The notes below the pieces were generated by a model. That model did not search any database and was not told where the DNA came from. It saw only the letters and a list, made by a program, of their open reading frames with translations. From contig CACZIO010000018.1 in NCBI GenBank assembly GCA_902781215.1, positions 1 to 50,760 on the forward strand: a DNA stretch of 50,760 nucleotides. Reading direction: 5' to 3'. Below, piece by piece: positions 8,062-16,599 of this stretch (the stretch's first letter is position 1; each line of letters begins with the position of its first letter). Both the position numbers and the translations under genes were made by a program. Source of the DNA: an uncultured Lachnospiraceae bacterium (lineage in GTDB: Bacteria > Bacillota > Clostridia > Lachnospirales > Lachnospiraceae).

Positions 8062-9318
8062 TCAGTCGTAGTAGAACTCGTAGGTGTTGTCGCGGATGTG
8101 GAAGAAGTCGGAGTAGTCGATGTCAAAGAGGGGTTTCTTCACTTTCCGGACGTCGATCTGTCTGGCGATCATCTGCTGGAGGACGCCGCCGTAGGCAAGG
8201 TCTCCCTGGAGCAGGGCCCCGATGATCTTTCCGTCCTGATGGACGATCTTCTTGTAGACGTCGCCCTTGCGATAGGTCTCGACCTTGATGGTCTCGTCGG
8301 CGGGGTCAGGGTTGACGTTGCCCAGGGACATGGTCGAGATGTCGAGGAAGCGCATGGTGGACTTGCTGGCAAAAAAGTCCGTCATCTTCTCGTGGACGCC
8401 GGCCATGTTGGCGGCGGCGATCATGCCCTCCTTGACGGCCACGGGCCATATGGGCGAGAGGCCGGAGACGTCGCCCGCGCCGTAAATGTCGGGATCGCTG
8501 GTCTGACCGGAGGCGTCGTAGACGAGGCCGGTGCGGGAGAGCTCGAGGCCGGAATCCTGGAGGAATTCAACGTTGGAGCGGACGCCCGCCGTGACGACGA
8601 AGAAGTCGCAGGGGATCACGGTCCCGTCGCTGAGAACGACCGCGGTGATCTCGTGGTTGTCGTCGATCTGTACTTCGTTGACGCCGACGCCGTAGTGCTG
8701 GTCCACGCCGCGCGCCTTAAAGGCATCGATGTAGGCCTGTGCCGCCTCGGGGTCGAGCTGCTTATTGAGGAGCCAGCCCGCGAAATCACACAGGGTGACC
8801 CTGACGCCCAGCTCCAGGAAGCCGGTCGCGCAGTCGATGCCGACCAGGCCGGAGCCCAGGACGACGATATTCTTCCTGGTCCTGGCGACCTCCTTGAGGA
8901 CCTCGATGTCGTCAATGTTGCGGAAGCCGATCATGTTGGGCGAGCCCGCCATGTTCTTGATCGGCGGGAAAAAGGTGTGGGAGCCGGTGGCGATGAGGAG
9001 CTTGTCGTAGGACTCGCGCATGACCTCGTCCGGCTTCTCCGGATCCTTCAGCAGGACCTCCTTGGCCGCCCGGTCCAGTCCGACGGCCTCGATGCCCTTT
9101 TTCCACGTGATGTTGTAGAGTGTCTCAAAATCCTTCTCGACAAAGCGCAGGCGCTCCAGACTCCGCTTGCCGGCCAGATATTCGTGCAGAATGCAGCGGG
9201 AATAGATGTCCTTGTCTTTGGAGATGAGGACGATCTCCGCCTCCCTGTCGTATTTGCGAAGCTCCCGGATCCCGTTGACGCCGGCCGCCGAGGATCCGAT
9301 GACCACATATTTTTTCAT
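8062..9318 (-). CDS. FAD-dependent NAD(P)H oxidoreductase of the nitrate reductase operon
   Basis: This 418-residue protein is a two-dinucleotide-domain flavoprotein of the NirB N-terminal/rubredoxin reductase type. It has an N-terminal FAD fingerprint (VVIGSSAAGVNGIREL), an ATG motif (LLIATGSHTFF), a second Rossmann fingerprint (VVLGSGLVGIDCA) and a C-terminal FAD-closing motif (IYGAGDVSGLSP). It probably moves electrons from NAD(P)H to the adjacent ferredoxin and so to nitrate reductase. It lies 64 bases after the ferredoxin gene on the same strand. It lacks the siroheme domains of a full NirB, so it is not itself a nitrite reductase. Confidence 0.85.
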   Translation of the reverse strand: MKKYVVIGSSAAGVNGIRELRKYDREAEIVLISKDKDIYSRCILHEYLAGKRSLERLRFVEKDFETLYNITWKKGIEAVGLDRAAKEVLLKDPEKPDEVMRESYDKLLIATGSHTFFPPIKNMAGSPNMIGFRNIDDIEVLKEVARTRKNIVVLGSGLVGIDCATGFLELGVRVTLCDFAGWLLNKQLDPEAAQAYIDAFKARGVDQHYGVGVNEVQIDDNHEITAVVLSDGTVIPCDFFVVTAGVRSNVEFLQDSGLELSRTGLVYDASGQTSDPDIYGAGDVSGLSPIWPVAVKEGMIAAANMAGVHEKMTDFFASKSTMRFLDISTMSLGNVNPDPADETIKVETYRKGDVYKKIVHQDGKIIGALLQGDLAYGGVLQQMIARQIDVRKVKKPLFDIDYSDFFHIRDNTYEFYYD

Positions 9319-9382
9319 ATATACTCTGTACTCCTTTTCATGAAGTGTATGTGTATCTGTGGTTGTCGTCCAGGTGAACGAT

Positions 9383-9814
9383 CTATTCGTTCACCTCCTC
9401 CAGCGTGATGGCGTGCATGGGACATTTTTCCACGCACATGGGATTGGCGGTCTTTCCGTCCGGGCTTCTGTGGACACACATGTTGCACTTCATGATCTCG
9501 CGGAAGTGGATGCTGTCCGGCTTGAGGATTCCGAAGGGGCAGGACATGACACACATATAACAACTGGCACACTGCTCTTTGTCATAGGTGACATACCCTG
9601 TCATGGGATCCTTCTTCATAGCGCCCGTCATGCAGGTGTAGGTGCACTCGGGGTGGTTGCAGTGCCGGCAGAAAATGGGTGCCGGCCTGGTCTCGCTGTC
9701 GATGACAACGCGGTTGCGCGCGTCGCCGCTCTCCGTCTCATGGCTGACCACACAGGCGGTCACGCAGGTGAGACATCCGATGCAGCGGCTGCGGTCGATC
9801 TTGATTCTGTACAT
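9383..9814 (-). CDS. Four-cluster ferredoxin-like electron-transfer subunit (HycB/HydN type)
   Basis: This 143-residue protein has the four cysteine groups of the DMSO-reductase-type iron-sulfur subunits: CIGCLTCVTAC (from C15), CRHCNHPECTYTC, CASCYMCVMSCP and CNMCVHRS followed by CVEKCP. That fits four [4Fe-4S] clusters. It should relay electrons between the FAD oxidoreductase downstream and the molybdenum subunit upstream. No signal peptide is present, so the complex is cytoplasmic. AAGGAGG precedes the start codon. It is separated from the nitrate reductase gene by 246 bases full of hairpins. Confidence 0.88.
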   Translation of the reverse strand: MYRIKIDRSRCIGCLTCVTACVVSHETESGDARNRVVIDSETRPAPIFCRHCNHPECTYTCMTGAMKKDPMTGYVTYDKEQCASCYMCVMSCPFGILKPDSIHFREIMKCNMCVHRSPDGKTANPMCVEKCPMHAITLEEVNE

Positions 9815-9841
9815 AAATCGCAGGCCTCCTTATGCTTGCAG

Positions 9842-10049
9842 TCGTTACTGTTCACGCCCTATCGAGGGCGTGAACTTGTAACGATGCGCGCGGCGATTCC
9901 AATGCGCTGTGCGTGCGCCGCGCGCCGTTCCACTCGGGTTTTTCGCGAAAATGCCGCGAAAAACACCTCGAGTTTCGAGGCAGTCTTAACTGTAACTTGC
10001 AGTCTCTTTGAAAAGATCCTCGTCAAATCAGCCGGAGCTCGTTTCGAGC
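9842..10049. repeat. Serial hairpin cluster inside the nitrate reductase operon
   Basis: Five hairpins follow each other: TCGTTAC/GTAACGA plus GTTCACGCCCT/AGGGCGTGAAC around ATCG (9842-9884); GCGCGCGGCG/CGCCGCGCGC (9886-9925); GTTTTTCGCG/CGCGAAAAAC (9938-9964); CCTCGA/TCGAGG (9966-9980); GCTCG/CGAGC (10037-10049). No open frame of value crosses it. It lies between narB and the ferredoxin gene and may act in RNA processing or attenuation, or be a decayed structured repeat. Confidence 0.6.
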
Positions 10050-10060
10050 CCTGGTTCCGG

Positions 10061-12154
10061 TTATCCCCTGGCGATCTTTTCAAACCGGCAGATACCGCCC
10101 TTGTAGTTGGGCTCTTTGGAATACTTGTCGTAGTTCGACGGCGTCAGCTTGTTGCACTCGACATAGTGGATGGGCGCGTAGAGCTGGTCGTAGGGCACAT
10201 TGTCCGTGACCTTGACAAAAAAGACCGCATCCTGTCCGTTGACCGAGTAGACCCGGACCTGGTCCATCTCATGGATGTCGTTCTCCGCCGCCATCTTCGT
10301 GTTCATGTAGAGATAGGCCTTCTTGAGGGAGACATCCTCCACGAATTTAACCTCCTTGGTCCGGCTCTGCGTGTGCCACTGGCCGACCGTGCCGCGGCCG
10401 GTGTTGAAGACCAGGGGGAACTCGTCGCACTGGACATAGGGATTGTCCAGCGGCTCCTCGAAGAGGAAATTGGCCCTTCCATTTGGTGTGTAGAAGACGC
10501 CGTCCTCGTAGAGCCTGCGCTGGTCGGCGGCAAATTCCGCCTCCCTTCCCTCGGGATAGGGCCACTGACGGCCGTGGGAGTTCTCCAGTTCATCCCACTT
10601 GATGCCGGAAAAATCACAGGGCTTGCCGCGGGAGATCTCGCGCAGCATGTCGAAGCACTGCTGAGGGGTCTCCCAGCGCTCGATGGCGCTGCCCATGCCC
10701 AGAGCCTTCGCGACGCCCAGAATGCACTCGTAGTCCGAGATCTCGTTCTCTCCGCGGGGCAGAACCGGGCGCATGGCGGACATGCGGCGCTCCAGATTGA
10801 TGTACTGGCCGGCCTTCTTGATGCCGGGCACGACCGGGAAAAAGACCGTCGCGTCCTCCGCGCTCTCGATGTTGTCGTAGATGTCCTGGACGACAAAGAG
10901 CTCCAGCTTTTTCGCCGCCTCGGCAAAGGTCTCGTTGTTGGTCCAGGAGTGGCGGGGGTTGGTGCAGAGGATCCAGAGGCCCTTGATCCGGCCCTCATTG
11001 ATGCCCTCGATGATCTGGTTGTAGGGAATGGTGGGCTTTTTCGCCATCAGATTCGGGTCGATACCGATGATGTCCGCCAGCCTCTTCCGCTCCGCCTCGT
11101 CCGTGAAATCGCCGCCGCCGAAGAGGCAGGTGGTGTTGGAGAAGAGACGGGAGCCCATGGCGTTGCACTGGCCGGTGATGGAGTTGCCGCCGGTGCCGGG
11201 CTTTCCGATGTTGCCGGTCATCAGGGCCAGGTTCATGATGGCCCTCGCCGTCGTGACGGCCTCGTAGCCCTGGTTGACGCCCATGGTCCACCAGAAGGAG
11301 ACAGCCTTCCCCTCGTGGATCAACGTCGCCAGCTCCATGATGCGGTCCTCGCTGATCCCGGAGACCTCCGCCCCGCGGGAGAGCGGGAAAGCCTTCACGA
11401 AATCCGCGAACTCGTCGAATTTGTTGGTGTGGGCATCGATGAAGGGGCGGTCGATCCAGCCCTTTTCGATCAGGACATTGGCCAGCGTGTAGAGCAGGAC
11501 CAGGTCGGACCTGGGCCTGATCTCATAGTGGTAGTCCGCGTTCATGGCGGTCTCGGACCGGCGCGGATCGATCACGATGATCTTGTGCCCCGGCACCTGG
11601 TTGTTGCGGACCCGCCCCCAGACAATGGGATGGGCGACGACCGGATTGGCGCCGATGAAAATGATCGTGTCGGACAACTCCAGGTCCTGAAGGGTGTAGC
11701 CGGGCGCATCATAGCCGTAGGTCCCCTTGTGGGCCACCGCTGCCGACGCCATGCACAGCCTCGTATTGCCGTCCACATTGGTCTGCAGATAATTGCGCAT
11801 AACGTGCCCGAAAATGGCGAACTCCTCCAGCGTGAGCTGACCGGTACTGATCCCGGCGACACTCTCACGGCCGTATTTTTCCTGGAGCTCCTGGATCTTT
11901 CCCGCCACATGGCCGAAGGCCTCGTCCCAGGAGACCTCCTTCATGGATCCGTCCGCCTGCCGGATCTTGGGCAGGGCATCCGGCTTGACCGTGGTCTGCT
12001 GCTTGCTCAGCGACAGGCCCTTGATGCAGCTGAAGCCGTCGTTGACGGGATACCCCTTCGTCGGCACTGTGCGAACGATCCTTCCGTCCTCCACATAGAA
12101 GTCCAGATTACAGTCGATCGCGCAGAAATTGCAGGTCGATTGTACTTTCCGCAT
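10061..12154 (-). CDS. narB: Molybdopterin nitrate reductase, catalytic subunit (NarB/NasA type)
   Basis: This 697-residue protein carries the N-terminal [4Fe-4S] motif C-X2-C-X3-C (STCNFCAIDC) with the fourth Cys in GFSCIKG, the likely molybdenum-ligand Cys in RLCMASA, and nitrate-reductase-type stretches such as WTMGVNQGYEA, GNSITGQCNAMGSR and GTVGQWHTQSRT. These resemble assimilatory or clostridial nitrate reductases more than formate dehydrogenase. The enzyme reduces nitrate to nitrite in the cytoplasm. The ATG at 12154 is chosen over a start 54 bases upstream because GAGGAGGAAG sits just before it and the cluster motif begins seven residues on. The operon with ferredoxin and flavoprotein supports the function. 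Formate dehydrogenase remains a weaker alternative. Confidence 0.85.
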   Translation of the reverse strand: MRKVQSTCNFCAIDCNLDFYVEDGRIVRTVPTKGYPVNDGFSCIKGLSLSKQQTTVKPDALPKIRQADGSMKEVSWDEAFGHVAGKIQELQEKYGRESVAGISTGQLTLEEFAIFGHVMRNYLQTNVDGNTRLCMASAAVAHKGTYGYDAPGYTLQDLELSDTIIFIGANPVVAHPIVWGRVRNNQVPGHKIIVIDPRRSETAMNADYHYEIRPRSDLVLLYTLANVLIEKGWIDRPFIDAHTNKFDEFADFVKAFPLSRGAEVSGISEDRIMELATLIHEGKAVSFWWTMGVNQGYEAVTTARAIMNLALMTGNIGKPGTGGNSITGQCNAMGSRLFSNTTCLFGGGDFTDEAERKRLADIIGIDPNLMAKKPTIPYNQIIEGINEGRIKGLWILCTNPRHSWTNNETFAEAAKKLELFVVQDIYDNIESAEDATVFFPVVPGIKKAGQYINLERRMSAMRPVLPRGENEISDYECILGVAKALGMGSAIERWETPQQCFDMLREISRGKPCDFSGIKWDELENSHGRQWPYPEGREAEFAADQRRLYEDGVFYTPNGRANFLFEEPLDNPYVQCDEFPLVFNTGRGTVGQWHTQSRTKEVKFVEDVSLKKAYLYMNTKMAAENDIHEMDQVRVYSVNGQDAVFFVKVTDNVPYDQLYAPIHYVECNKLTPSNYDKYSKEPNYKGGICRFEKIARG

Positions 12155-12234
12155 ACGCACCTTCCTCCTCTCGTGCGAAACCCGCTCCGGGTTCGACAGT
12201 TTGCACATACTAACCGCTGTTATATTCGCGTATT

Positions 12235-12297
12235 CTGTATAATTTTACTATATTTCAAAAAAGTAATCTGTTGCGCACGCAACAATTGATATATAAT
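12235..12297. promoter_or_regulatory. Divergent promoter region with 16-bp Crp/Fnr-like dyad
   Basis: TGTTGCG (12269-12275), CA, CGCAACA (12278-12284) form a perfect dyad. On the minus strand TAAAAT (12242-12247) can serve as the -10 of narB, which puts the dyad centre at -41.5, the classical class II activator position. On the plus strand a perfect TATAAT (12292-12297) lies downstream, so for the regulator gene the dyad would cover the -35 region and could repress it. The rest of the 12155-12517 spacer shows no gene. Confidence 0.6.
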
Positions 12298-12517
12298 AGT
12301 TTCTACCGTCAACATACGGACCGCCTGCACTGTTTACGCTCAATACATGGACGGAGCCTCGTATACATGGATGATCCTGTTCAGGCATTATTCCGTGTTT
12401 ACGCCTGCCCGGCGCACCGCTATTCGCATTGTTCCTGCTGTCATTTCGCAGGGAGCCTGCCGTCCATAGCCTTCACAACAGGCCCGGACTTGTATTTTTT
12501 CATACAGGAGGTATTTC

Positions 12518-13213
12518 ATGCCCACCGCCCATATCACCGACATTTCCACCCTGCCACTCTTCGACAGGATCACCCCGGCTGACTGCACCCTGCTCTTCGA
12601 CTGCCTGGGCTGCAGGATCCGGCGCTACGCCAAAGATGAACATATCCGGCTGGAGCGCGAGCTCGACGGGAATGTCGGCACCATTCTGGAAGGCACGGTC
12701 CATCTGTACAAGGAGGATGTCTGGGGCAGCCGCGCCCTGATCGCCTATTTAAAAGAAGGAGACCTCTTCGGAGAGACCTTTGTCTTCACAGGCCAGTCCC
12801 CGGACCGGGACGGCGTCTCCTACATCGCCGCCTCCGGCGCCCTCATCCTCTTTCTGCCCGGCAGCCGCATCCTCCACCCCTGCGAGAACAGCTGTCCTTT
12901 CCACCACAGCCTGGCCCAGAACATGTTCTCCATGATCGCGGACAAAAACCGCCGGCTCATGCAGAAGATCGAGGCCACCTCCCGCGGAAGTGTCCGCGAC
13001 AAGATCCTCACCTTCCTCTCCATGGAGGCCCGCCGCCAGGGGAGCGCCAGCTTCCGCCTGCCCCTGAACCGGACCGAGATGGCGGAATACCTTTGCATTA
13101 ACCGCAGCGCCATGACCAGGGAGCTCTCCTCCCTGAAAAAAGAAGGCCTGATCGACATCGACCGGGACAGGTTCACACTCTACAGCGCCGATTTCGAGGC
13201 CGAGCCGATGTGA
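12518..13213 (+). CDS. Crp/Fnr-family transcription regulator
   Basis: The 231-residue protein has a cyclic-nucleotide-binding-type beta-roll (about 20-125, with GDLFGETFVFTG), a dimer helix and a C-terminal winged helix-turn-helix (about 165-220; RTEMAEYLCINRSAMTRELSSLKKEGLI). It has no N-terminal cysteine cluster like FNR; cysteines at about 23, 29 and 32 and the pair in HPCENSCPF could matter for sensing. AGGAGG lies seven bases before the ATG. Divergent placement from the nitrate reductase operon and the dyad between them suggest it controls nitrate and sulfite metabolism and its own gene. The signal is unknown. Confidence 0.88.
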   Translation: MPTAHITDISTLPLFDRITPADCTLLFDCLGCRIRRYAKDEHIRLERELDGNVGTILEGTVHLYKEDVWGSRALIAYLKEGDLFGETFVFTGQSPDRDGVSYIAASGALILFLPGSRILHPCENSCPFHHSLAQNMFSMIADKNRRLMQKIEATSRGSVRDKILTFLSMEARRQGSASFRLPLNRTEMAEYLCINRSAMTRELSSLKKEGLIDIDRDRFTLYSADFEAEPM

Positions 13214-13371
13214 TTCATTTCCGGCAGAGCATTTTCCGCACTGAATTTTTGGCATTACATTTCCGGCATCGGATTCTGGATTGGATTTTGGGGCACTGCA
13301 TTTCTGGCATTGCATAGGGATTCGATGTATAATGTCTGCGAAAGATACCCAGCATCAAAGGAGATCCATCC

Positions 13372-14181
13372 ATGAAGGTCAAATGTTCCTACTGCGGCCA
13401 GTACTACGATGACAACATCGCCCAGTGCCCCAACTGCGGCTCCCCCAACGAGCACCTGCACCGCACCTCCGACGCGGTTCCCAAAACCATCGAGGAACTG
13501 AAACAGTACTGCGAGGCCAACGGCTTCACGCCTGAGCGCACCCGCTTCTTTATCGGAGAGGACTACAAAAAGCCCCGCGCCTTCGGCATCTACAAGGATG
13601 ACGCGGGCGAGTTTGTCGTCTACAAAAACAAGGCTGACGGCTCGCGCGCCGTGCGCTACCGCGGCAAGGACGAGGCCTACGCGGTCAATGAGCTCTACGA
13701 GCGCCTGCAGAGCGAGATCCTCAACCAGAAGTCCCACCATGTCGAGCGCCAGAAGCAGAAGGCCGTGAAGACGGTCCGGAAACAGCAGAACAGCGGGATC
13801 TACCGCGCCGTCATCTACTGCGTCATCGCCGTGGTCGGTGTCAACCTCTTCATGCACGCAGTGGCCAATAAGTTCAAAAACGGTTACTACCACTACAACG
13901 ACACCTACTATTACAGCCTGGATGACACCTGGTACTATTTTGACAATGATTACAATAACTGGTATCCGGCCTCCAGCACCCCCGAGGACCTGACCCAGAA
14001 CGCGGACGAGTTCTATACGTCCGAATACTACGACTACGGCTCCGGCACGACCAATTTCTCCAACACCGACTTCTACTCCGACTGGGAGGAATCGCGCAGC
14101 AGCAGCGACAGCGACTCCGACAGCGGCTGGGATTCCTCCGACTGGGATTCCGGCGACACGGACTGGGATTCCGACTGGTAA
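13372..14181 (+). CDS. Zinc-ribbon single-pass membrane protein with Asp/Ser/Trp-rich tail
   Basis: I do not recognise a named family for the whole 269-residue protein. It opens with a zinc ribbon (C5, C8, C19, C22). A soluble region follows (about 30-110, with FFIGEDYKKPRAFGIY), then a basic helix (about 118-140), one membrane segment (about 146-166), a Tyr-rich stretch (HYNDTYYYSLDDTWYYF) and an acidic tail of repeated SDWD/DSD units ending in DWDSDW. By the positive-inside rule the ribbon should face the cytoplasm and the acidic tail the outside. AAAGGAG precedes the ATG and TATAAT lies at 13328-13333. It stands alone and is closed by the terminator at 14287. Confidence 0.75.
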   Translation: MKVKCSYCGQYYDDNIAQCPNCGSPNEHLHRTSDAVPKTIEELKQYCEANGFTPERTRFFIGEDYKKPRAFGIYKDDAGEFVVYKNKADGSRAVRYRGKDEAYAVNELYERLQSEILNQKSHHVERQKQKAVKTVRKQQNSGIYRAVIYCVIAVVGVNLFMHAVANKFKNGYYHYNDTYYYSLDDTWYYFDNDYNNWYPASSTPEDLTQNADEFYTSEYYDYGSGTTNFSNTDFYSDWEESRSSSDSDSDSGWDSSDWDSGDTDWDSDW

Positions 14182-14286
14182 AGCCCTTCCGCTTTCATGC
14201 AAGGGGAAAAACAATCGGTTCTCCCGGTCATCCGGGATCCTGTCTGAAACTCCCTGCCTGATGCCCCAGGCTGAATGAACGAATGA

Positions 14287-14353
14287 AAAGCCCCGGTGAA
14301 TACAGACCTGACAGATCTATGCTGATCAGACCTGTATCCACCGGGGCTTTTTA
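14287..14353. terminator. Long hairpin terminator
   Basis: AAAAGCCCCGGTG pairs with CACCGGGGCTTTTT, extended inside by ATACAG/CTGTAT, with T-runs on both strands. It ends the zinc-ribbon gene before the potassium block. Confidence 0.85.
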
Positions 14354-14367
14354 GTGCAGGTTACAAA

Positions 14368-14445
14368 TCTTAATGGAATCTTAATTTCATCCCATCGCTC
14401 TTTAATCCCGTTTTTACTTGTTTTCAATCATAATGAGAATATAAA
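14368..14445 (+). promoter_or_regulatory. Candidate OmpR-family response regulator boxes and promoter upstream of trkH
   Basis: TCTTAAT occurs at 14368-14374 and 14379-14385, exactly 11 bases apart, with a looser copy (TCTTTAAT) at 14399-14406. Such 11-bp phased direct repeats are typical for PhoB/KdpE-type regulators. A plausible promoter follows: TTGTTT (14418-14423), 16 bases, TATAAA (14440-14445). Confidence 0.5.
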
Positions 14446-14479
14446 AGACGAAAGATGATCATTCGTGGAGGGATCCCCT

Positions 14480-15820
14480 ATGTTAAATGTAAAAATCTAT
14501 ATACAGGATCACCTTTCCTCCTTCCGGATGATCCTGATCAGCTTTGTACTCATGATCCTGACCGGCGCCTTTTTACTGCGCCTGCCCTGCGCTTCCACGG
14601 GGGCGGAGGAAGTAACCTTCCTGGATGCCCTGTTCACCTCGACCTCCGCCGCCTGCGTGACGGGACTGGTGGTCTTTGACACGGCGGCCCAGTGGACCCT
14701 GTTCGGCCGGACCGTCATCCTGATCCTGATCCAGATCGGCGGACTCGGTGTCGTCACAGCCGCGACAGCCCTGCTGTCCATGACCCGCGCCCAGATCGGA
14801 CTCCTGCCGCGCCTGGCGGTCCAGGACGCAGTCTCGGCCCCGCAGATCGGCGGCGTCGTCCGCTTCATGCGCTTTCTCGTCGCCGGCACCTTCTGTATAG
14901 AAGGAATCGGCGCCCTCTGCCTGCTTCCCGTCTTTGCCGGACAATTCGGACTCTGGAAGGGCCTGGGCTATGCCATCTTCCACTCCGTATCCGCCTTCTG
15001 CAACGCCGGCTTCGACCTGATGGGAACGCAGCAGCAGTTTTCCTCCCTGACATCCTTCTCCGCCAACGCGGCGGTCAACGTCACCATCATGCTCCTGATC
15101 ATCCTGGGCGGCCTGGGCTTTCTGACCTGGAGCGACCTGATCAGCTGCCGCTTCCGCCTCAGGAAACTGCGCCTGCAGTCCAAGATCATCCTGACCTCGA
15201 CAGCAGCCCTGATCCTGCTGCCCGCCCTCTATTTCTACTTTTGTGAATTCCGGGGAAACAGCGGATCCGAGCGCCTGCTGCTCTCCCTCTTCCAGGCGGT
15301 GACACCCAGGACAGCCGGCTTCAACACAGCGGACTACGCGCAGATGAGCGAGGGAAGCTGGCTGATCACCATCATCCTCATGATGATCGGCGGCGCCCCC
15401 GGTTCCACGGCCGGCGGCATGAAAGTCACCACGATGGCGGTACTGCTTCTGTCATCCGGAACCTTCCTGCAGCGCCGGAACCAGGTCAACTGCTTCCACA
15501 GACGCATCGAAAACGACGCGATCCGCAACGCCATGGCCCTGCTCACCCTCTACATTTTTCTGCTGCTGGGCGGGACCCTCCTCATCTCTTCGATGGAGGA
15601 GCTCCCCATCCTGCCGTCCATGTTTGAGTGCGCCTCGGCCCTGGGCACCGTCGGGCTCACGACCGGCATCACCACCGGTCTCTGCAGCCTGTCAAAGGCC
15701 CTGCTGATCTCCTTCATGTTTTTCGGCAGGATCGGCGGCCTCACACTTGGTTATGCCTTCGCATCCTCGGCCGTCACCAACATCGGCCGCATGCCGGTCG
15801 AAAAGGTCTCCGTCGGTTAA
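14480..15820 (+). CDS. ktrB: Potassium uptake channel subunit, TrkH/KtrB family
   Basis: This 446-residue membrane protein has the four pore-loop repeats of the TrkH/KtrB family with a glycine in each filter: SAACVTGLVV, SAFCNAGFDL, TPRTAGFNT and LGTVGLTTG. The length fits KtrB rather than the longer enteric TrkH. It forms the membrane pore for potassium uptake. The ATG at 14480 is preferred over the GTG at 14465 because GGAGGG (14467-14472) gives ideal spacing. The partner subunit gene starts 80 bases downstream. Confidence 0.93.
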   Translation: MLNVKIYIQDHLSSFRMILISFVLMILTGAFLLRLPCASTGAEEVTFLDALFTSTSAACVTGLVVFDTAAQWTLFGRTVILILIQIGGLGVVTAATALLSMTRAQIGLLPRLAVQDAVSAPQIGGVVRFMRFLVAGTFCIEGIGALCLLPVFAGQFGLWKGLGYAIFHSVSAFCNAGFDLMGTQQQFSSLTSFSANAAVNVTIMLLIILGGLGFLTWSDLISCRFRLRKLRLQSKIILTSTAALILLPALYFYFCEFRGNSGSERLLLSLFQAVTPRTAGFNTADYAQMSEGSWLITIILMMIGGAPGSTAGGMKVTTMAVLLLSSGTFLQRRNQVNCFHRRIENDAIRNAMALLTLYIFLLLGGTLLISSMEELPILPSMFECASALGTVGLTTGITTGLCSLSKALLISFMFFGRIGGLTLGYAFASSAVTNIGRMPVEKVSVG

Positions 15821-15900
15821 CCGTCATTTGAACAGATACAACACGGGAATAAACTATACCGCACTGAAATACCGTTTTTTCGATAAAAAGGAGCAAAAAC

Positions 15901-16599
15901 ATGTCCAGGGACTTCCTGATTATCGGGGCCGGCAGATACGGCCGCTACACCGCCATGAAACTCCACGACCTGGGTGAACAGGTCATGATCGTGGACAAGG
16001 ACGAGGACCGGATCAACCAGATCCTGCCCTACGTCACGGATGCCAGGATCGGCGACAGCACCGACACTGCCTTCATGAGCTCACTCGGTGTCAAAAACTA
16101 CGACATCTGCATCGTTGCGATCGGAGACGACTTCCTCAGTTCCCTCCAGACGACCTTTACCCTGGATGAGCTCGGGGCCCGGATCATCATTGCCCGGGCG
16201 ACCAGCCACCGGCAGGAGAAATTCCTGCTCCGCAACGGCGCCTCCCAGGTCGTCTTTCCTGAGCGCGAGCTGGGCATCTGGACCGCGATCCGCTTCAGCT
16301 CCAACAGCATCTCCAACTACGTCGACGTCTCTGACGGCTACGGCGTCTACGAGATTGATGTCCCGGCCCGCTGGAGCGGCCACCGCATCGGAGAGCTCGA
16401 CGTCCGGCGCAAATACCACATCAACATCCTCGGGGTCCGCGATCCCTTCACCCACAAGGTCCTGCCTCCCGGCTCCGACCACTCCAAGGAGTCCCCTCCC
16501 CCCGAGATGAACATGGATATCGGGTTTGAGACCATGCTCCACAGAGGCCAGACCATGCTGGTCCTGGGCAAGACAGAAGCCGTCCACAAGATCCTGTGA
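15901..16599 (+). CDS. ktrA: Potassium uptake regulatory subunit, TrkA/KtrA family
   Basis: This 232-residue cytoplasmic protein has an RCK/TrkA-N Rossmann domain (about 1-125, IIGAGRYGRYTAMKL nucleotide loop, acidic VDKDEDR after strand two) and a C-terminal TrkA-C domain (about 145-232). The family binds ATP/ADP or NAD and gates the KtrB pore. AAGGAG lies before the ATG. It is the second gene of the potassium unit. Confidence 0.93.
   Translation: MSRDFLIIGAGRYGRYTAMKLHDLGEQVMIVDKDEDRINQILPYVTDARIGDSTDTAFMSSLGVKNYDICIVAIGDDFLSSLQTTFTLDELGARIIIARATSHRQEKFLLRNGASQVVFPERELGIWTAIRFSSNSISNYVDVSDGYGVYEIDVPARWSGHRIGELDVRRKYHINILGVRDPFTHKVLPPGSDHSKESPPPEMNMDIGFETMLHRGQTMLVLGKTEAVHKIL

Noticed and set aside
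10061-12154. Formate dehydrogenase for the molybdoenzyme
   Set aside because: The GVNQGYEA, SITGQCNAMGSR and GQWHTQSRT stretches fit nitrate reductase better, and no formate-specific genes are near.
9359-12289. 976-codon open frame on the plus strand opposite narB
   Set aside because: It is antisense to a gene with clear molybdoenzyme motifs; the length comes from the GC-rich third positions of narB, and its translation shows no domain.
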